Of a stretch of DNA of 64,000 nt, positions 31,250 through 40,113 are shown one piece after another. The stretch's first letter is position 1. Each line of letters begins with the position of its first letter. Below the pieces are notes generated by a model. The model had not been told where the DNA came from. It did not search any database and worked only from the letters and a program-made list of their open reading frames with translations. The DNA lies in the NCBI GenBank assembly GCA_902806065.1, contig CADCVE010000007.1, positions 1 through 64,000 of the forward strand, in the 5' to 3' direction. The translations under genes and the position numbers were made by a program. This DNA comes from an uncultured Rubrobacteraceae bacterium (lineage in GTDB: Bacteria > Actinomycetota > Rubrobacteria > Rubrobacterales > Rubrobacteraceae).

Positions 31250-34039
31250 ATGCACGAGCGCGGAGAAGATAAGGCATGGAAGACCAGCACCCGTTTGCCG
31301 TTTGACGCGGGCAACCTGAAGAACTGGGAGTGGTGGTTGAATAAAGTAGGGATCGCTCTGCTCCTGCTGGGTGTCGCGTTGCTCTTCAAGCTGTCGGCTG
31401 AACGCGGCTGGTTGTCGTATCCCTTGCGCGTCGGGTTCGGGCTGGCGCTCGGCGGCGGCCTGCTGGCGCTGGGGCTACGTCTTTACGAGGGGAGGCGGTC
31501 CTTTGCCCAGGTGCTTCTTGGGGGCGGTGTGGGTGTTTTGTACACCACCGGCTTCGCCGCCTTCGAGTTGTATAGGCTGGTGCCTTACCCGGTCGCGTTC
31601 GCTTTCATGGTTGCCGTGACGCTGCTGGCCTTCTCCCTCTCCCTACGCCAGAATGACACCTCGCTCTCCGTGATCGGGGTTCTGGGTGGGCTCGGCACAC
31701 CATTTGTCCTGTATTCCGGGACGGGAGGACTCGGCGGGCTCGTGCTCTACGTTTGTCTCGTGCTCTCCGGTGCCGGAGCCATATACCTGTACAAGGGCTG
31801 GCGCTCCTTGCTTTACTCCTCCTTCGTCGGTGGCTGGGCGGTCTTCCTCGTGGGCTACCTTGCCCGCATTGCTGGAATGGAGGCGTCCGCGGCTGACCGC
31901 GTAGCGTTAGAGGCGGGCGTGCTCTTCGCGTGGTTGCTGTTCTGGCTCGTGACCATGACGCGTGAAGTCCTTTACTTGAGGAACCCCGACTGCTGGCCGA
32001 AACCGGAGCCGGGCCAGATGCTCCGGGAGAGTCCCATAGCGAGGGCGATCATCGGCGAACCCGGCAGCGAACAGGCGGGGTCATGGACGAGAGGCGCGCC
32101 CCACGCGCACCTGCTCTCCATCTCGGCCCCACTCCTCGCGCTCGCGTTTACCCGGGGGATATGGTCCCTAACCGGTGAGACTTTGGGCCTCGTTGCTCTG
32201 GGAATGGGTGCATTGTACGCTGGTGCGACTCTCGTACTACGGGGCGTCGAGGGGCGGCGGGAGCGCGGTCTCTACTACACGCAGGGCCTCGTGGCTCTCC
32301 TCCTCGCCACGCTCGGGCTCGTCCTCGTACTCGCGGAACTCTCGGTGGACGCGCTGTTCTTCACGGTCGCCGCCGAGGCCGCCATTTTGCATCTCGTCTC
32401 CCGGCGCTTGCAAGACCGGTTGATCTCCGTGCAGGCTCACATCCTCTCCGCCCTGGCAACCGGATGGCTGTTCTACCGCATCTTCGACGGGCTAGCGGAG
32501 ACCGCCTTCGGCGCTGACCCGGACTACACACCCTTCCTGAATAGCGGGGCCGTCGTGAACCTTTGCGTCGTTGCTCTGACGTTTTGGGCAGCACGTGCGG
32601 TGCTGCCGGAGGACCTCGGGCCGCTCTACCGACTCGTAGCTCACGCTGCGCTCTTCTGCTGGATCTCCGCTGAGCTTCTCTCCCTGCCGGATGGAGGTGA
32701 CTGGACGATACTGGTCTGGGCACTCTACGCGGTGGCGCTGCGCCTCATCGCTCGCCGGTCGCCGGGTTCGGAGAATGCCGAGGTTTACGGGGTGGCGGCC
32801 CACGGGATCGCGGGGCTTACCGGGGTCTGGTTGCTCGGGAGGCTGTTCGCGGAGGTGGCGTTCCTGCTGTTGCCGGGTGTAGCCGCGGCGGCGTTTGGTC
32901 CTGGCGACGCGGTGAACCTCGCCCTGATTACGTTGGCGTTCGGCATCTCGACGCTCGTAGGCGCCACCAAGGCTATCTACCGTATCTTCGGCCACGCCGC
33001 TCTCCTCTGTTGGCTCTCGGCAACGCTTGGCGCTCTGCTCGACGGCGGCGATCTTGTATTCGCCGTCTGGACCGGGTACGCCACCGGGCTACACCTCCTC
33101 TCCCGACGCTTGCCAGCCTGGAGCAATGCTATAGCTTCGCATGCTCTCTCCGCTATCGTCGGGTTCTGGCTCGTCTTGAGGCTCGGAGCCGGGACCGTGG
33201 AAGTTCTCCTGGGGCCGTCCACGGGAGTCGGGCTCCCGTTTCTGGACCTCGCGGCTATCGCGGTGGCCTGGGGTGTCTCGCACCTGTATCCGTGCTCTGG
33301 CGCGGCGTATGTCTATCGCCTCGCTGCCACTGCGGCCTTCTCTTTCTGGCTTATGCGTGAGCTTCTCGCCTTCCGGGACGGTGACGCTTACTTACTCGTC
33401 GCGTGGTCCGTATACGCGGTGGCGCCTCACCTCGCCTCCGAAAGGCTTCGGGACGGTAGCCTCTTTATCGCCGGCCACGCGCAGTTCTTTGTTGCGGGCG
33501 TGTTTCTGCTCGGCCGGCTCCTCTTCGGGTTGGTAGAGCCAGCCGCGGTCGGGACGCCGTTCCTGAGCGTGGACGCGGTCGCGGACCTCTCGGTCATCTT
33601 GCTCGCCGCTGTTGCGTCGTTGGTGGTCCGTCCCGGCATCCTGGCTTCCATCTATCGTCTAGTGGCGCACGTCGCGCTACTTGCCTTCGTGTGGTGCGAG
33701 CTTTCGGTCTTGCCGGGATCAGCGGGGGATGCTCTCGTGACTGTTGTCTGGGGGTTGTATGCGGCCGGGCTGCTCGTCTGGGGGCTGAGAAGGGACCGGG
33801 CGGGGCTCATACGGAGCGGGTTTGCGACGTTGTTCCTCGTGGTTGGAAAGCTCTTTCTCGTGGATTTGGCGGAGGTCGAGGCGATCTGGCGAGTGCTCCT
33901 CTTCCTCGGCTGCGGAGGTCTCTTTCTCACCCTGAGTTACTATCTTCGCTCCTTGTGGCACCCAAATCCCAAGGAGAATAATGGAGCCGCCGTCCCACTC
34001 TCGGCCCCGCAACGTGGTTCCGGCACGCTCCAAGATTAG
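31250..34039 (+). CDS. Large DUF2339 polytopic membrane protein
   Basis: 930-residue predicted membrane protein with about two dozen hydrophobic segments, corresponding to DUF2339. The start NWEWWLNKVGIALLLLGVA is the family hallmark, followed by repeated blocks such as GVLYTTGFAAFELY and LGGLGTPFVLYSG. Several internal repeats are visible, for example IYRL(V/A)AH/TAA recurring at about 110-residue intervals in the second half. Function unknown. ATG 31250 has GAAGGAG 6 bases upstream; GTG 31247 is adjacent. It overlaps the shifted tail of the TPM-like gene. Confidence 0.85.
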   Translation: MHERGEDKAWKTSTRLPFDAGNLKNWEWWLNKVGIALLLLGVALLFKLSAERGWLSYPLRVGFGLALGGGLLALGLRLYEGRRSFAQVLLGGGVGVLYTTGFAAFELYRLVPYPVAFAFMVAVTLLAFSLSLRQNDTSLSVIGVLGGLGTPFVLYSGTGGLGGLVLYVCLVLSGAGAIYLYKGWRSLLYSSFVGGWAVFLVGYLARIAGMEASAADRVALEAGVLFAWLLFWLVTMTREVLYLRNPDCWPKPEPGQMLRESPIARAIIGEPGSEQAGSWTRGAPHAHLLSISAPLLALAFTRGIWSLTGETLGLVALGMGALYAGATLVLRGVEGRRERGLYYTQGLVALLLATLGLVLVLAELSVDALFFTVAAEAAILHLVSRRLQDRLISVQAHILSALATGWLFYRIFDGLAETAFGADPDYTPFLNSGAVVNLCVVALTFWAARAVLPEDLGPLYRLVAHAALFCWISAELLSLPDGGDWTILVWALYAVALRLIARRSPGSENAEVYGVAAHGIAGLTGVWLLGRLFAEVAFLLLPGVAAAAFGPGDAVNLALITLAFGISTLVGATKAIYRIFGHAALLCWLSATLGALLDGGDLVFAVWTGYATGLHLLSRRLPAWSNAIASHALSAIVGFWLVLRLGAGTVEVLLGPSTGVGLPFLDLAAIAVAWGVSHLYPCSGAAYVYRLAATAAFSFWLMRELLAFRDGDAYLLVAWSVYAVAPHLASERLRDGSLFIAGHAQFFVAGVFLLGRLLFGLVEPAAVGTPFLSVDAVADLSVILLAAVASLVVRPGILASIYRLVAHVALLAFVWCELSVLPGSAGDALVTVVWGLYAAGLLVWGLRRDRAGLIRSGFATLFLVVGKLFLVDLAEVEAIWRVLLFLGCGGLFLTLSYYLRSLWHPNPKENNGAAVPLSAPQRGSGTLQD

Positions 34040-34725
34040 CCGAACGAGTTCGGTCGTCCTTCGTCCGTCTACGTTTCGAACACGGCATGTTCCTGGAAAG
34101 GTTGCCCGACCATGCACCAGATACGTGCATCCGTCTCTGAGTAGTAGTTGCTGCTTGATCCAAACCTTACGTAGGTAGGGAAATCGGACTGACAGAACAA
34201 ACACTGGTGGGTAGGTGATGTGAACCGGCGCCCCGTGCTGGCGCCCAGCGCTGGAACGCCCGCTGCTCCTGTGGCATGCTTCCGTATCCGCGGCGTTGCA
34301 AGTAGCGGCGGGCGCGCGGTCCCGTAGAGTGAGGGGAGACCGAATATGGGTAGGACGACACGCCGACGGCGCGTCGAGCCGACCTACGGGCTCCGTTCTA
34401 CGAAGAGATACGGCCGTTGACGCTGTTCTGAAGCTCCGTGGCGGAGAGGCACGGGAGACCGGCGTCCCGGAGTGCACTCTCTACCTCAAGGCAATGAGGC
34501 TGGAGGGTTACGCTTCCAGGGCTCCTCGGCGGCCAGCTTTGCTAGTCCTGCAGGAGGCGCTCTTCCCAGCTTCGTCAGCGTAGACCCTCTAGATCTTCGA
34601 TTCAACTACGTGTAACTATAAGTAAGCGTTGTTGCCGATGGGAGGCGCGCTTGCGGTTGACGGAAGCGTCGTACAGCGTCGATGTCTCAAACGCGCATAG
34701 ATCATTTTCAACGAAGGAGGCGGGG
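34040..34725. other. 686-base interval, possible transposase remnant
   Basis: No intact gene. A frame at about 34411-34583 reads AVDAVLKLRGGEARETGVPE, which vaguely resembles the helix-turn-helix start of some IS transposases, but the match is weak and there are no terminal repeats. Otherwise I see nothing. Confidence 0.3.
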
Positions 34726-35412
34726 ATGAGGAACGAAGCGGGACGCGGCGGTGGGGGCTATCTTGCCGGAGCGCGAGCGGGGCTGCCGTTCGCGTTGGTT
34801 ACGGGGGTAGTCGCGATCTCTTTCGGCGTTCTGGCCCGCTCTCTAGGCTGGGGCGTTGTTGCCCCGATCGTGTTTTCGGTCATCACCTTCTCCGCTTCGG
34901 CCCAGTTCGCGGTGGCGGCGGTCCTGGGCGCTGGTGGTGGGGTTTTCGCGGCGGTCGCCGCTGCCGTGCTCTTGAACGCCCGCTTCTTGCCTATGGGAGT
35001 AGCCGTTGCCCCGTTTCTCAAGGGCGGACCCTTGCGCCGGGCCCTGGAGGGCCAGGCGATCGTCGATCCCTCCTGGGCCCTGGCGAACAGGGGGGGAGGG
35101 CGCTTCGACAGGGAGTTCATGATTGGCGCCACCGTCCCGCAGTTCGCTGCCTGGGTCGCTGGGACGGTCGTCGGCGTGCTGGCCGACGACGTTGTCGGGG
35201 ACGTCGAGCGGCTAGGGCTAGACGTGATCTTCCCTGCCTTCTTTCTGGCCCTGCTGGTGGCAGAGCTCAGGAGCGGCGGGAAGCGTGCGATCGCAGCCGC
35301 CGCGATCGCGGCGGCCCTGGCGACAGCCCTCGTGCCGTTTACGCCGCCCGGCGTACCGGTGCTGGCCGCCTGCGTGGCGGCGCTGTTAGGTTTGAGGGGA
35401 AGGTCCTCGTGA
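34726..35412 (+). CDS. azlC: AzlC-family branched-chain amino acid exporter, large subunit
   Basis: 228-residue membrane protein with the AzlC start GLPFALVTGVVAISFGVLAR, the FSASAQFAVAAVL helix and NARFLPMGVAVAPFL, then DPSWAL and a second helical half. AzlC and AzlD together form an exporter of branched-chain amino acids and related compounds. ATG 34726 follows GAAGGAGGC; upstream in-frame codons lack conservation. The stop overlaps azlD by 4 bases. Confidence 0.9.
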   Translation: MRNEAGRGGGGYLAGARAGLPFALVTGVVAISFGVLARSLGWGVVAPIVFSVITFSASAQFAVAAVLGAGGGVFAAVAAAVLLNARFLPMGVAVAPFLKGGPLRRALEGQAIVDPSWALANRGGGRFDREFMIGATVPQFAAWVAGTVVGVLADDVVGDVERLGLDVIFPAFFLALLVAELRSGGKRAIAAAAIAAALATALVPFTPPGVPVLAACVAALLGLRGRSS

Positions 35413-35720
35413 GCGCGCTCTGGGTTGCGATCTTGGCCGTCACGCTGGCGAGCGCGGCCATCAAGGCGGCAGGACCGATACTGGTCGGGGGCCGAGAGCT
35501 TCCCCCACGGGTAAACGCCGTGATCGCGTTGCTAGCGCCCGCCCTGTTCGCCGCTCTGGTGCTCACGGAAACCTTCGGCGACGATGAAGGCCACCTGGTG
35601 CTTGACGAAAGGGCTCTCGGGATAGGGGTGGCTGCGTTTGCACTCGCGCTGAGGGCTCCCGTGCTACTCGCCGTCGCCCTCGCCGCGTTGGTTACCGCTC
35701 TGGCCCGGCTCTCCGGCTGA
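35409..35720 (+). CDS. azlD: AzlD-family branched-chain amino acid exporter, small subunit
   Basis: 103-residue membrane protein with about four helices, the partner of AzlC. The family pattern AAIKAAGPILVGGRELPPRV followed by LLAPALFAALVLTETFG is clear. GTG 35409 overlaps the azlC stop (GTGA), so translation is coupled. Confidence 0.9.
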   Translation: MSALWVAILAVTLASAAIKAAGPILVGGRELPPRVNAVIALLAPALFAALVLTETFGDDEGHLVLDERALGIGVAAFALALRAPVLLAVALAALVTALARLSG

Positions 35721-35927
35721 GAAATCGGTCTCTCGGGATACGAAGGTTCATTAGGCGTAACCGGAGGGCGTAGGTCCGGATAAGCACACCTGCCGGAGGG
35801 GTGCGGTAGCAACCCGCTGACACATCTGCACGAATACGCAGGGCCTTTGGTGGTGAGTTCCAAGTTGCCTTCGACACCGAGGAACTTATGGCCCGGGAGA
35901 GGAGACTGTTGCGCCGGTCGGGGGAAC

Positions 35928-36119
35928 CTTCCGCGTGTGTTCGAGCGGTTCTACAAGACTGATCCGGCACGCTCCGAGGGCGGTGCGGGGCTGGGCCTGA
36001 GCATAGCCCGCCAGATAGCCAGGACCCACGGCAGCGAGATCGAGTCGAACAGCAAACCCGGCAAAGGTTCCACCTTCGTCCTGCGCATTCCCGAGAGAGT
36101 TTCTATACCCCAGCCCTGA
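35928..36119 (+). pseudogene. C-terminal fragment of a sensor histidine kinase
   Basis: Only the end of an ATP-binding HATPase_c domain is readable: LPRVFERFYKTDPARSEGG (F box region), AGLGLSIARQIARTHG (G2 box) and SKPGKGSTFVLRIP. The N box, dimerisation domain and membrane sensor are missing. Upstream (35790-35927) traces such as NPLTHLHEYAGP may be a decayed N-box segment. No response regulator is adjacent. Confidence 0.75.
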
Positions 36120-36145
36120 ACGTAGGCAGTATTCCTACAGGTTCC

Positions 36146-36934
36146 CTATGAGTTTGGGGTCTCCTTTCCGCTTTCGCGTCCGTAACGCCTGCGTAGTTCG
36201 ACGGGTTGCGCGGAGGCCCGGTCGCGGCGGCGGCGGACGCGGAGGTTCAGGAACTCGACGAAGACGGCGAAGCCCATCGCGAAGTAAATGTAACCCTTGG
36301 GGACGTGCTGGTCGAAGCCTTCGAGGAGCAGTGCAAGGCCGATCAGGAGTAGGAAGCTCAAGGCCAGCATCTTTAGGGTCGGGTGGCGGCTGACGAAGCC
36401 GCTTATGCCCTCGGCGGCGACCAGCATTACCAGGACGGCTATCACGACGGCGGCGATCATGACCGCGAGCTCGTCTACCATGCCAACGGCGGTTATCACC
36501 GAGTCTAGCGAGAAGACCAGGTCGAGGAGCAGGATCTGGACGAGCACCCCGGCGAAGGTAGCACGCGCCCCGCCGGCGGTGCCGTGGTCCCCTTCGCCCT
36601 CCAGGTTGTCATGGATCTCGAAAGTGCTCTTCGCTAGTAGGAAGAGGCCGCCGCCGATCAGGATCAGATCCCTGCCGGAGATCTCCTGTCCGAGAACCGT
36701 GAAGAGGGGCTCGGTGAGCCGAATAATCCAGGCTAGTGAGAGGAGCAACAGTATCCGCATGAACATCGCGAGCCCCAGCCCCAGGCGCCTGGCGCGGGCC
36801 CTCTGGTTCTCCGGCAGCTTGTCTGCGAGAATCGAGATGAAGATTACATTGTCTATGCCGAGCACGATCTCCAGCAAGGTCAGCGTCAGCAGCGCGATCA
36901 AATTCTCGGGGCTAAACAGAACGTCCAAGCGCAA
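36146..36934 (-). CDS. TerC-family membrane protein
   Basis: 262-residue integral membrane protein of the TerC family, which in other bacteria exports or handles manganese or tellurite. Characteristic are ALLTLTLLEIVLGIDNVIFI with the membrane-embedded acidic residues, the FLLAKSTFEIHDNLEG loop, and LLLDLVFSLDSVITAVGM, the second acidic helix. Seven helices or so are visible. Start TTG 36934 follows GGAGAAAGAGG. No yybP-type manganese riboswitch could be recognised in the leader. Confidence 0.9.
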   Translation of the reverse strand: MRLDVLFSPENLIALLTLTLLEIVLGIDNVIFISILADKLPENQRARARRLGLGLAMFMRILLLLSLAWIIRLTEPLFTVLGQEISGRDLILIGGGLFLLAKSTFEIHDNLEGEGDHGTAGGARATFAGVLVQILLLDLVFSLDSVITAVGMVDELAVMIAAVVIAVLVMLVAAEGISGFVSRHPTLKMLALSFLLLIGLALLLEGFDQHVPKGYIYFAMGFAVFVEFLNLRVRRRRDRASAQPVELRRRYGRESGKETPNS

Positions 36935-36996
36935 ACCTCTTTCTCCACCCGCAGGGACCGGTATCGTTCAATGCTAACCGATGTCCGACCCGCTTT

Positions 36997-37022
36997 CACG
37001 CCTTCGGGAGGCGTGGTTTTCT
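36997..37022 (+). terminator. Hairpin with T-rich tail between divergent genes
   Basis: CACGCCT (36997-37003), loop TCGGG, AGGCGTG (37009-37015), followed by GTTTTCT on the plus strand. It looks like an intrinsic terminator but no plus-strand gene ends nearby apart from the histidine kinase fragment; it could also be a leader structure of the terC transcript. Confidence 0.4.
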
Positions 37023-37112
37023 AACCGTCTCTTCACCGGCTTCTTACCGTTCCCTTAAACAGTGGCGGGATACTGGGGCCGCAACGTCGAAAGCCAACAG
37101 ATTGGAGGATCT

Positions 37113-37505
37113 TTGATCCATATAGAGAGCCTGGTAGCCAGGACGAGGGACAACGTCGAAATCCAGATCGTTGCTCCCGACCGTGTGGATCTTCTATTCA
37201 AGGTGTCCAGAGAGTTGGATGTTCATGACCTGCGTACTCCCCACGAGACCCTGAGCTTCGTACTGAGTACCGGGCTGTCGCCCGTCGTGGATCTGTCCGA
37301 CGTTACCTTTATCGACGTTCGATGCGCCCGGGAACTGGCGGTCCGCTCTTGTTCCTACGATCCCCTGATGCTGAGTGCCCCCTCCTGGCAGGCCGGAGCC
37401 AGCTCAAAGTTTGCGGTCACGAAGCCCGGGTCGCTTACCTTCACGGGGGCGCATCCCGAGAGGAGCCATCCCATCGGACGAAACCGTGGCAAGAGCGCGC
37501 CATAG
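37113..37505 (+). CDS. STAS-like protein, possibly truncated
   Basis: 130-residue protein whose middle LSPVVDLSDVTFIDVRCARE followed by LA resembles STAS/anti-sigma-antagonist domains (a DLS-x-V-x-FID strand). Where these domains carry a phosphorylatable Ser or Thr after the Asp, this one has Val-Arg. After LSAPSWQ the sequence becomes low in family features and may be out of frame. Start TTG 37113 follows GGAGG by 4 bases. No kinase partner is near. Assignment is tentative. Confidence 0.5.
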   Translation: MIHIESLVARTRDNVEIQIVAPDRVDLLFKVSRELDVHDLRTPHETLSFVLSTGLSPVVDLSDVTFIDVRCARELAVRSCSYDPLMLSAPSWQAGASSKFAVTKPGSLTFTGAHPERSHPIGRNRGKSAP

Positions 37506-37522
37506 TAGAGCATCGCGGCACC

Positions 37523-37648
37523 CCGGCATTAGCGGTGTACTGAAAGGTCGGACTTGCCGGACAATTTTGGCTCAACGTTATCCTGACGCTCCTTGGTTAC
37601 GTCCCGGGACTGGCACACGCCGCGTACATTATCCTCACAAGAGATTAA
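37523..37648 (+). pseudogene. YqaE/Pmp3 (UPF0057) small membrane protein remnant with in-frame stop
   Basis: The C-terminal half is unmistakable: KVGLAGQFWLNVILTLLGYV then PGLAHAAYIILTRD and TAA at 37646. Just upstream in the same frame PALAVY is interrupted by TGA (37541-37543) exactly where family members have a Leu between PPLAVF and KVG. The expected N-terminal ILAIFLP helix is not readable. This is a decayed copy of a 52-residue stress-associated membrane protein. Confidence 0.75.
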
Positions 37649-37920
37649 GCTTGTGCAGTGATCGACTCTCCAGCGTAACTACCCATTGCTCTGGCGGCGC
37701 AAATAGAACAAACTAACCGGCTGGTAGCCCAGCAAGGCGAACAGGAAGTTGCTCTAATGACCGGGTTACCCGAACGTGGGTTTGCTGAAGGAGGCAAGGA
37801 TATTACAGTCGGAAGCATAATCGTGAAGCGCGACGAGGTGCAAGGTAGCGGTGGCGACATCGGTCTGTCCGCAGAAATTTCCCGGGGGCGGGGGACGGTG
37901 CGTTCGGTAGGGAGAGATTT
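37649..37920. other. Interval before the CNNM gene
   Basis: About 270 bases with no gene I can support; open frames here show no recognisable family. Confidence 0.4.
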
Positions 37921-39261
37921 TTGGAAGGCATAGTCATCTCCGGGCTGAAGCTCTTCGCAGCGCTGCTCCTGGTGGCTCTGAACGGCCTGTTCGTAGCGGC
38001 GGAGTTCGCGTTCGTGAAGATCCGGGCGTCCAAGGTCGAGGAGATGGTGCAAGAGGGCAAACGTTCCGCCGGGGTCGTCAAGGAGGCCGTTGAAAACCTG
38101 GACGGTTACCTCGCCGTATGCCAGCTCGGCATTACGATCTCCTCGCTGGGCCTCGGGGCTTTGGGCGAGCCGGCGATAGCTACCCTTATAGAGCCCCTGC
38201 TGGAGCCGTTGGGCATCACTGATAACACCCTGCACGCGATATCCTTCGTGGTGGGCTTCGGGATTATCACTTTCTTGCATGTGGTCTTCGGCGAGCTCGC
38301 CGCCAAGAGCTTCGCTATCGCCAAGCCCGAGGGCACCTCTCGGTTCGTCGCCCCGTTTATGAAGCTTTGCTACTACCTGTTCCGGCCCGGTATCTGGCTC
38401 TTCAACGGCACGGCTAACGCGTTCGTGAGGATGTTCGGGGTGCCGCCGGCCTCGGAGGCCGAGGAGGCCCATTCGGAGGAGGAGCTGCGCGTGATCATTG
38501 ACCAGTCCACCGAGCAGGGGATTCTGAAAGATTACGAGGAGGGGATGCTCAAGTCGGTCATCCAGCTCGAAGAGACGCGAGCCCGCGAGATCATGGTTCC
38601 CAGGCCCGACGTTGTAGCACTCCCTGCCGGGATGCACCTCGCGGAACTGTTTGACGTTGTGGCGGAGGGTCGTCACACCCGCTACCCCGTCTATGAGGAC
38701 GGCTCCGTTGACCGGATCGTGGGTGCTGTGCATATTAGAGATGTTGTGAGGGCCGTGAAGGCTGCGGAGAACCTTGAGGAGGCGGACACGACCGCTGGAG
38801 ACCTCGCGCGCAAGGTCTTGATCGTCCCGGAGAGCAGGCGCGTCGACAAGGTCATGAAAGACTTCCGGGAGCAAGAGATCCACCTGGCGGTAGTCATTGA
38901 CGAGTGGGGCTCCTTCGAGGGCGTCATTACCCTGGAGGACACCCTCGAAGAGATCGTCGGTGAGATCCGGGACGAGTTCGACGAAGAGGAGCCACCCATA
39001 CGAGAGCTCGACAACGGCGCTTACGCATTGGACGGCCGCGTCCCCATAGAGCAAGCCAACGAGGTCCTGAACTCTAACTTCGCCAGCGAGGACTTCGGCA
39101 CCGTTGGCGGCCTCATCCTGGGCTCGTTGGGCCGCGCTCCCGAGGTCGGCGACGAGGCCATGTTAGACGGGTACCTATTACGCGTCGAAGAGGTAGACGG
39201 AGTCCGCGTCGCCCGAATAAGCGCGCGCGAGCAAACGGAGAACGACGGGCGCGAAGAGTAG
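37921..39261 (+). CDS. CNNM/CorB-type membrane protein with CBS pair and CorC/HlyC domain
   Basis: 446 residues. An N-terminal DUF21/CNNM membrane domain (about 1-190; LNGLFVAAEFAFVKIRASKV and TFLHVVFGELAAKSFAI) is followed by a CBS pair (about 205-335; AREIMVPRPDVVALP, RHTRYPVYE, HLAVVIDEWGSFEGVITLED) and a C-terminal CorC_HlyC domain (YALDGRVPIEQANEVL, DFGTVGGLILGSLG). Such proteins are linked to magnesium or cobalt efflux; the old name hemolysin is misleading. TTG 37921 starts 10 bases after GGGAGAG. Confidence 0.9.
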   Translation: MEGIVISGLKLFAALLLVALNGLFVAAEFAFVKIRASKVEEMVQEGKRSAGVVKEAVENLDGYLAVCQLGITISSLGLGALGEPAIATLIEPLLEPLGITDNTLHAISFVVGFGIITFLHVVFGELAAKSFAIAKPEGTSRFVAPFMKLCYYLFRPGIWLFNGTANAFVRMFGVPPASEAEEAHSEEELRVIIDQSTEQGILKDYEEGMLKSVIQLEETRAREIMVPRPDVVALPAGMHLAELFDVVAEGRHTRYPVYEDGSVDRIVGAVHIRDVVRAVKAAENLEEADTTAGDLARKVLIVPESRRVDKVMKDFREQEIHLAVVIDEWGSFEGVITLEDTLEEIVGEIRDEFDEEEPPIRELDNGAYALDGRVPIEQANEVLNSNFASEDFGTVGGLILGSLGRAPEVGDEAMLDGYLLRVEEVDGVRVARISAREQTENDGREE

Positions 39262-39603
39262 GACGTCCCGGGCTTGTGGCCGCGGTAACAAGAAACGTGA
39301 CTCGTACCCGCGCCTGATAAGTGTGCCACTTCTACTGCGCCCGGCGCCCGGAAGCGCTGGTAGAAGATCCTGTCTGCTACCCGAACTCTGATCCCCGTTC
39401 TGGCTGCTAGAACCCCGACCGAAATGTTGAGCAGGTCTAGACATATTACCCGCGCAACCACACTCGCGTCCGGGCAATAGTCTCAGGCTTCACGCACTGC
39501 ATCAGGAGCTGCCGGCGCTCGGGTTCGGATATGACTTGCATAGGCGCCTGGAGTGGTGTTGTTTCGCCCCTAGAGTCCGAGCCTATGTCCGCGAGCTTTC
39601 TCT
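39262..39603. other. 340 bases without a supported gene
   Basis: Short open frames only, none with recognisable family features. It lies between convergent genes. Confidence 0.4.
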
Positions 39604-40098
39604 TTAGGAGGAGTGTAGAGCCTGGCTTTGGGCTGGTCGCAGGGTCTTCTCCATGACGAAGTTCGTCAACTCGACGCCGTGCCGCGTGACTGTCTGCTCG
39701 CGCACGGTAACGAAGCCCTGGCGCCGGAAGAAGGGGCGGGCAGTGATGCTTGCCTCGGTGAAGATGCGGGCGAGCTTGCACGTCCGGGCCTCGTACTCGA
39801 CGGCCCTGTAGAGGCGCGAGCCGACGCCCTGACTTACGCGATCCTGGCGGCAGTAGAACATATCCAGGTGCCCGTCCTCTTTCAGTTCGGCAAAGGCCAC
39901 GACTTCGCCTTCCTCCTCCGCGACGAGCGTGCATCTGCTCTGCATGCGAGCGTGCCAGAGCGCCGGGTCGGGGGTCTCCGGCGCCCACGCGCGCAGTTGT
40001 TCCGGTGAATAGTCAGCGCGGTTCACGGCATGTACCGTTTCATAGAATAGTTGCGAGATCTCATGTGCATCTCTTGCTTCGTAAGCTCGAACCTTCAC
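39604..40098 (-). CDS. GNAT-family N-acetyltransferase
   Basis: 164-residue acetyl-CoA-dependent acetyltransferase. N-terminal VRAYEARDAHEISQLFYETV, the central strand VVAFAELKEDGHLDMFYCRQ, the acetyl-CoA loop as RVSQGVGSRLYRAVE (Q/R-x-x-G-x-G/S motif) and the terminal FFRRQGFVTVREQTVTRHGV are typical for the YafP/ElaA-like subgroup. GTG 40098 has GGAGG 8 bases upstream; ATG 40113 is the alternative. Acceptor unknown. Confidence 0.85.
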   Translation of the reverse strand: MKVRAYEARDAHEISQLFYETVHAVNRADYSPEQLRAWAPETPDPALWHARMQSRCTLVAEEEGEVVAFAELKEDGHLDMFYCRQDRVSQGVGSRLYRAVEYEARTCKLARIFTEASITARPFFRRQGFVTVREQTVTRHGVELTNFVMEKTLRPAQSQALHSS

Positions 40099-40113
40099 TC
40101 CGAGCACCTCCAT

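Noticed and set aside
34411-34583. Insertion sequence
   Set aside because: Only a vague transposase-HTH resemblance; no terminal inverted repeats, no target duplication and no catalytic domain.
36935-37060. yybP-ykoY manganese riboswitch upstream of terC
   Set aside because: The characteristic conserved loops cannot be found; only one simple hairpin with a T-tract on the opposite strand.
37541-37543. Selenocysteine readthrough of the TGA in the YqaE-like frame
   Set aside because: The family has Leu here, no SECIS-like element is evident and the N terminus is also decayed.
37645-39054. 469-codon open frame on the minus strand opposite the CNNM/CBS gene
   Set aside because: It lies antisense to a fully conserved gene, has low-complexity composition and no family features; high GC creates long antisense frames.
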